Source of the DNA: Volutella citrinella
Taxonomy: Eukaryota > Ascomycota > Sordariomycetes > Hypocreales > Nectriaceae
DNA length: 64,000 nt
Assembly: GCA_034401135.1 (NCBI GenBank)
Contig: JAWZSP010000006.1
Coordinates: forward strand, 1,612,001 to 1,676,000
Direction of reading: 5' to 3'
Part shown: positions 57,843-64,000 of the stretch, one piece after another
Layout of the letters: every line of letters begins with the position of its first letter
Position numbering within the stretch: position 1 is the first letter of the stretch
The notes under the pieces: generated by a model
Database searches by the model: none
Told to the model about the DNA's origin: nothing
What the model saw: only the letters and a program-made list of their open reading frames with translations
Program-made: the position numbers and the translations under genes

Positions 57843-60800
57843 ATTGGCCTTTCGGATTCGGTCAGCAGGAGCTGGGCTAGTGGGTTTGGCCGAGTCGTGG
57901 CCGCTGAAAGCGCTGTGCAAAGGTGGATGTGGGTGCTGGATCGGGCTGTTTGCTCGTCCAAGCAGCTGGGGCGCAGGCCGGAAACCGCTGAAGAGGCTCT
58001 AGCGGATGACGCAGGGCGGTGGTGGGGGTGTACAGCGGCGTCAGGTACTGGGGCTGCCGGCGGTACAGCACTGGGCAGTCTGTGGTAGGGTGCACAGACC
58101 GGTCACGGTAGGCGGGAGAGGTACCAGCAAGGCAAGGCCACACACCATCCGGTTCGGTGCCGTGGTAGATGACCTGCTTGAAGCGGGCTCGGGGCTGGCT
58201 GCTGGCTTTGTTGGATTCTGCGCCGGCAAAAGCGAAGCGAGACGGGGGTTCTTCTGGCGGCAGTTCCGGTCCACTGAGGGCGGCCACGGGGGTTGCTTCG
58301 GTGCCGGTGTTTGGGCGATCTGGCGACGCGAGAGTTTCTGTCCGGACAATGGAGCAGGCGGGCAGGTGTTCAGTGCCGTGCCGATGGGTGCGATCCAATG
58401 CGAGTGATGCGAGTGCGTAAGGATCAGGGTCTGGTCTCGTGCTTGTGCTTGGAGCCTTTTGTCGTCGAGGGTCGGGTCCAGGTGGTGACCATGGAACGTA
58501 GTGTAAGCCGAAACGGTTGGTCAAAGCTGTCCTCCAGCAAGTTTGTTGAGAGCCGCGAGCAACAGCAATGGTAGAGGGCTTCTGGAAGCGGAGCCGACTC
58601 AATTGCTGCTTCGTCAAGTTCTGGAGCCGGGCAGGTACTGGTTTCCCGGGCTATCGTGTCCGGAGGACGTGCGAGGCAGCGAGCAGGTGGCCGGGAGGGG
58701 GACGCATGAATTTGGTGACGGGACGGCTGAAGACGGCGAAGATGGTCGACGACGGTTGCGGGGTCTCCGTCGAGAAGAGAGGATCGCACGCTGCGAGGGC
58801 GAAGATGGGGGAATTCCAAGTCAGGAACAAGGAAGCAAAGGTCGGATTGGATTAGGAGGAGGGAGGGAGATAGTATTAAACAGGGAGAGGAGGAGATGCG
58901 CAGGAACGCCTGTTTTGAGGTTAGAAAAGCGCGCGCGCTCTTTTTGTGTTTCCCATACTACGTACGGTACGGTAGGGGAGCGCTCGACGATGCCTGCCCA
59001 CCGGCCGGCCCCAGTGCCAGAGCAAGAGCCAGTGTCAGTGCCTGTACCTGCGGAGTGGAGGCTACGCCTGCGTGGGTGCTAGTGACCTCCCAGTGTCTCG
59101 CCAGCAGGTGTGGAGGGCGTGGGGGATCTTTACTCAACTGGCTGTGTACGTGGACTGGTTCTTGTCATGCTCTCCATTACGGGCACCGGTTGATGGGGAT
59201 GTGGATGGGATGGCGGAGGGTGGGTCTTGCCTGTGGTTGAGCAAAGGAGGGGGGGCGTGTGCGCAGCGCTGCACTTACCTGACCTAGGGCTCGGTAGAAT
59301 GGTGGCTCCTACTGCCAGACCAGCGCTGCTACATCCAACCACTCGCTCAGTGGCCAGAGGCCAACCAGTCCAGACTAGCTAGCGCCTACTTGGAAGCGCA
59401 AATGATGCAGCCTGCATTGGCGACGACAGCCAGCAAGGCAAGGTACGGAACTGGCTTCGTACGGCCTGCCCATCATTCTTGGCACCAATGTTACTCCGGC
59501 GCCAGCCAAGCCTGTGCCATACCGGCGCTTTACACTGGACGACCGACCGCCCCCTAATCACACCTGCAGCCAGGGCTGCTGGAGTGCTCTGGAATACAGT
59601 AGTAATTCATAAATCGAGACAAGGCGGTTGTTGTCCGCACGGTGCAGCGTTACGGTAATTTCAGTATTGCGTCTGCGGCTCTGAGCCTGTGGGTACGTAC
59701 CGCGAAGCCAGGGTTTGCGGGCTTGCAGTATCGACAGACGCCCGCTCCCCCTTCTCGTGCATCTGCATCTAGGTGTGTCTTGCTGCCACCACGCGAAGGC
59801 GCAGTCCAGACAGGTCGATGGCGAGGATTGAGCCCGAAGTAGCGGCAGCAGCTGGAGGAGGAGAAGGAGGGGGAGCACCAGCCAGTGGCAGCAGCAGTAG
59901 CGCCAACCCGATCTGGTGCTTGTGGCATAACAATAATTACATGCAAATGCATGGCATGACAAGGCAAGGCTCCTCCCTCCATCAACCAGTGCGAAGGTTC
60001 GCCATCTGATGTGTGCACGGAGTGTATGGGGACAGCGCTTGCCCATCGCTATGAGAATTAATTAGCGCAGCCCGAACAAGAGCGGTGCTTGCCCAGATTA
60101 CAATCTCAGCACCAGATGGGAAAGCGCTGCTACTAGCGGTTAGTCCTTTAGTAGTTTCTATTTCTGTTATCAGCCGTGAAGACGGAGCTGTGGCTGGGCA
60201 TGCTCGTTTCGTCTGTCCTTCCTTTGCTGCGATGCGCCCTCCAGGTCAGGGATCAATTGGCTTGACGGCATTGGCCACGACGGGTGGTGGTAGGTGGGGC
60301 CAGGGGTGGATGGCCAAGCGGGTGAATCTAGCACAGTGCGGGATTTCTTCCCTCCGCCCAAAATTCGCCGGTCCCTTCTCCAGACGGCAATCAATGGTGT
60401 GCCAGAGCAGTGTTTTGCCAAGCCCGCCCTGCCAGGGCGACCAAGACCTCTGAAAACTCTGTAACTCTATCCATGCCGCACTGTCCAAGCCTAAATTCCC
60501 TGTGTTGAGTGCCCTCGTTCACTGAGATTAGCACGTCAAAGCAGTGGAGGCCAGAACAATTCCGTCCTGCCCCAGCATTGCCAGCGGCTCATCGGCGAGC
60601 AATGGCCTCTACTGTTCACCGCCCCGTGCGAATCTCGCGAGGCGGTGCACGAGGCGAGCTGAGGTAGATATTACGTACCCGGCGGGCTTCAAATCTTGTT
60701 GTCCCTCGTCACGCAGATGAAAATCGCTGCGGCATGTCACCAACCCAAGGCGCCAGGCGCACAAGCGGGGGCCAGCATGCGTGCGCTGTGGGACAGCAAA

Positions 60801-63800
60801 CTGGCAGCACCCAGCTGCCAGCACCGGCTGCTTCAGCGAACGTGCGTGTGGAGAAGGGTCGCGGCCACCAGGGCTTCTCGGGCGGCACCTCAACCAGAGT
60901 CCGCCCCGCCACATCAGCCCATGACCTCGCAGGCCGCTGATTGGCCGTACAAGATGCCCGCCCCTAGTGGGCCGCTCTTGGCGTGTCTGGGGACACTTTC
61001 TTTCCAACTGGGGGGACGACGTTGCTTGCCTGTTTGGTCGGCAAGGCTGTTCTTGCCCTTGTTCGTGTCTCCTTCCCGTTGGCGCCTGGTTCATCATCAA
61101 TCGCCGTTGCCGCACAAAAGATCTACCGTCAAGTTTCCCGTTCCTCGTAGCACCAATTAATTACCACGACTCGGGAAGCACTCGTCCTAAGATTAATTAC
61201 AGGCGCAACTACTACTAATTACTGGCACAGAGTTTGGACGAGCAGACTTCAGATCGGCAGCACCCCTTTAGCTAGATCGGACGGCCTTCTCTCGGCCTTG
61301 GCCCCGGACCAAACACAACATGCTTGGCGTTCGCCTGCGAGAACTCAACTGATGGACCTGTGCGCCCAGTAATTACAGACAATCAGCAATCTGTATGTGT
61401 TCGACGCCCCACTGAGACATGGACACCTGCGTCGTCGATCTCAAGCCCCAACAACCGCCGACTCGTCATCCGCCAGGGCCCGCAGAGCCCCCGAGACGCC
61501 GCCAGAGACACCGCCCATGTCAGCCGTCTGCCGTGTTTGCTGGACGTTGAGTCGGCGTTGACCCGTCTCTCGAGCCCGGCCAGGTATCAGACTTGATGCA
61601 ATTGGCTTTTTAGACGAATTCCCTGCTGCTTCTTGGCTGCTGGAAACCGGTCTCTTGGCGACAGGTCTCGCAATGCTTGTCCGGCGCCTGCATCGGCTAC
61701 AACCCCGAGAACCGTCACCACTGCCTACCCAGCAAAACCTCCCCGTCTCGGTCGTGTGCCTCGTCCCCAGAAACGTGTCTAGCCCTAGCAATGCGGGCCA
61801 GCCAGTGCAGCCACGCTGTCGCTTGCCTGCAGAGCCGCCCCACGCACCGCCCATGTTCCACTGAAATCCCACTCTCCGCTGCGATCCGACCGACAAGCGA
61901 CGCGGCCACCACCGCCAGAGCCCTGGGAGGACCCAGCGGGACCCAGTGGGAGACCCTGCCAGACAGGCCCTTGAAGCAATAATACTGATGAGCGATAGGT
62001 ATGGAGTCGACCGCAAATGAGCTGGAAGCAGCTCATGTCTAGCGCGCTGTCGTGCAAGGGCTCCAGGGCCGCCAGGCAATTGGCCAGTGACTTCCGCCCA
62101 CCGCGACAGCCGCCAACACCTCTTTTGTCGCCAGTTTGATTGGGATGCTCGGCAGAGACGGCAGCGTGAGGTGCCCCGAAACTAGCGGGCTCGGAGGTCG
62201 ACGAACCGGATACCTGGGATTTCCCAACAGCCTCTCCCACAGGGTCCATCTCATGTCGCCGGCAATGCAGCCTGCCAACATTGATGCACTGGATGGCTTA
62301 TGGCGCATCATGAATGTCCACCTGCGACCGGACCTGTGTGATCCAACCTGACCGAAGTCATCGGGAACTGGGCTGGCCGGGTCCTTTCATCCGGCGGAAC
62401 ATGGCCGGCGGCTTCTGAGAAGACAGCGTCCAGAGATGAATCGTTTCCCATTCCATGCTCTGCGTAAATGCAACATTGATGCTTGGGGGTGGCCCATCCA
62501 ATTGCACCGCCCCTTGTATCGAAAGCCGTGCCGCAATGTTCTCGACAAACATGTCCTGCCTGATACTCGCACCTCGCGAGTCGATTGGCTCGCTTTGGGA
62601 GAGCGCTGCTTCGCACGCTGTCACCTATCTGTGATGCAGTCAGTGCTTGGCGGTTTCAATTTACTACAATGTGTTTGCGACAGCTGCACACTGCCACTGA
62701 TGCTCAGACAGGCCACGCAGGCAAAGAAATGATTGGCCTCTTTGTTGTCATTTGCCTCAGCGACGAGGCTGCAACACCTGCGCACAGCATGGGGCATCCC
62801 CGATTCAAGATGTCGCCCCCGGTTGCTGAGTGGCTGTCCGTTGCTTGCCAACTCCAACAGTCCGCGCGTACGCCTACGAATGTCGACGCGGCTCCCAGAC
62901 ACGACTGACACAAAATTCCTTACCCTTGGGTATTAGTCGAGACATTGTTGCGTGGCCCATTTAAGATTATTCCAAGTAAGCTTGAATGCTTAAACCCGAT
63001 CCGCCACTTCCCGCGCAGTGTTTTACATTATTATTGCACTTACACCGCCGCCCTGCCAAGAGGCGTGTCTGTTGCATCTTAGAACAGCGCCAGCAAACCC
63101 AGGGAGGCCAACGTTTGTGGGTTGGGGCTGTCTCGGTGCTTCTGTCTTGGCGCAACTGAGTATTTGATGCCAAGAGAGCATGGTCACGCCTCCATTTTTG
63201 TTCAGGTAACATCAGCACCTGCGTGACATGCTCGCTGAAGCAATTCCGTTCCTACCGGCCGGGGACACACTGTGCAAAGGATGCTGCATCGTGGCATCAG
63301 GTGAGGCGACCGGCCCGTACCCACTCGTCCATCGTCACGCAGCCCGAGCAGAGTCGAGTACCATGCAATGTTGCAATAATTAATTAGTCCTAATTATCGC
63401 AGAATCGATCTTGTCGATGCCACTAGGTATCGCCTCACAAACAAGAATGCTAGTCTCCAGGAAAGCTTGCACTTACAGACGTCGCGAATATTCGGTTCGC
63501 CATCGATACTCGATGGGGCGCCGTTTGAGCGGCACCTAAGTCATGGCGACACAGGTCTGACAGTCACACAACCTTGGGGCCGCCCCCGCCACTGAACCGG
63601 TCCGGGAACGGGATCTCCATTCCAGGTCCTCCCACCCACCACGCCCATAATGGATGGATGGAGCACATTGGCCTATGATACCAATCACGGCGCACCTGCG
63701 TCAGACCTGTTCGTGGAGGGGACGGTTTCTCTTCTGAACAATAGGCGGGCTCCTTTGTAACGAGGTTGTAATGGTCCATCCGGTTGGCAGGTAGACATCA

Positions 63801-64000
63801 ATTGTCTTGCGATTGCCTGGCTTGTCCGTCGATCACCAATCGTCGATTACAGAACGGTACAGCCATTGTGCTTAGTGGTTGGTGATCGGCACGAGGCCTT
63901 CTGGCATCCGCGTTGCGTCAATGACGATATATGTGATCTTGGCCCCGATCACATTGCATCACGGCAGAAACACATTGCTGCTGCAGATGCAGCGCCCTCA
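57843..64000. other. Large gene-free region
   Basis: More than 6 kb without a gene I can support. Many GC-rich open stretches occur on both strands (for example 57877-58617 minus, 58543-59082 plus, 61441-62079 minus), but all are low-complexity or shadow-like and lack domains or splice partners. The first part is the promoter and leader of the kinase gene. TTAATTA/TAATTAC-type blocks recur near 60056, 61154, 61192, 61216, 61370 and 63376-63396. The region could hold non-coding RNA or the long promoter of a gene to the right. Confidence 0.5.

Noticed and set aside
57877..58617. 246-codon open frame on the minus strand upstream of the kinase
   Set aside because: Pro/Thr/Arg-rich, no domain; most likely kinase leader or promoter.
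58543..59082. 179-codon open frame on the plus strand
   Set aside because: Gly/Arg/Glu-rich shadow of the opposite strand in GC-rich DNA; no motif.
1..64000. CRISPR array or bacterial-style operon
   Set aside because: No spaced repeats seen, and intron-rich genes show a fungal nuclear genome.

Overview
The window is nuclear DNA of a filamentous ascomycete, most likely a Sordariomycete and probably Hypocreales. Nearly every multi-exon gene has introns of about 50-90 nt with GTRAGT-like donors, CTAAC-like branch sites and CAG/TAG acceptors. The recognisable content is fungal: ISN1-type IMP nucleotidase, a SAT4/HAL4-type kinase, a PTH11-like rhodopsin-domain receptor, an STR2-type cystathionine gamma-synthase, and secreted PL26-like and SGNH hydrolases. 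All exon boundaries were read by eye from splice signals and frame continuity. No transcript or database search was available.

Layout. 1-6 kb: a secreted M28 peptidase cut by the left edge and a secreted PL26-like lyase. 7-14 kb: an F-box protein, a C2H2 zinc-finger protein with a small Ser-rich ORF directly upstream, and a small conserved-looking protein. 14-24.5 kb: five metabolic genes close together. These are cystathionine gamma-synthase-like, acyl-CoA/AMP ligase, amino-acid/choline-type permease, metallo-beta-lactamase-fold hydrolase and nitronate monooxygenase, and they form a candidate metabolic cluster. 24.7-29.7 kb: one 16-exon gene for a secreted SGNH hydrolase with many Ca-binding FG-GAP/VCBS repeats and an unrecognised C-terminal region. 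30.7-36.4 kb: a decayed zone with two broken APH-type kinase genes and two near-identical tRNA-Ser genes in inverted orientation. Between the tRNAs lies a zinc-knuckle plus GIY-YIG-like reading frame and its frame-shifted continuation. 36.6-44.9 kb: an MDR oxidoreductase, ISN1, a PTH11-like receptor and a divergent O-methyltransferase. 44.9-52.2 kb: an F-box protein and two tandem paralogues of a fungal F-box-like family. 54.8-57.8 kb: the SAT4/HAL4-like kinase with a 776-nt first intron. 57.8-64 kb: no gene found.

The most unusual signal is in the two tRNA-Ser genes. Each carries a GT-AG intron with the look of a spliceosomal intron, placed between U33 and the anticodon. Removing it leaves a standard serine CGA anticodon loop, whereas cutting at the usual 37/38 site would leave GUG on a serine-type body.
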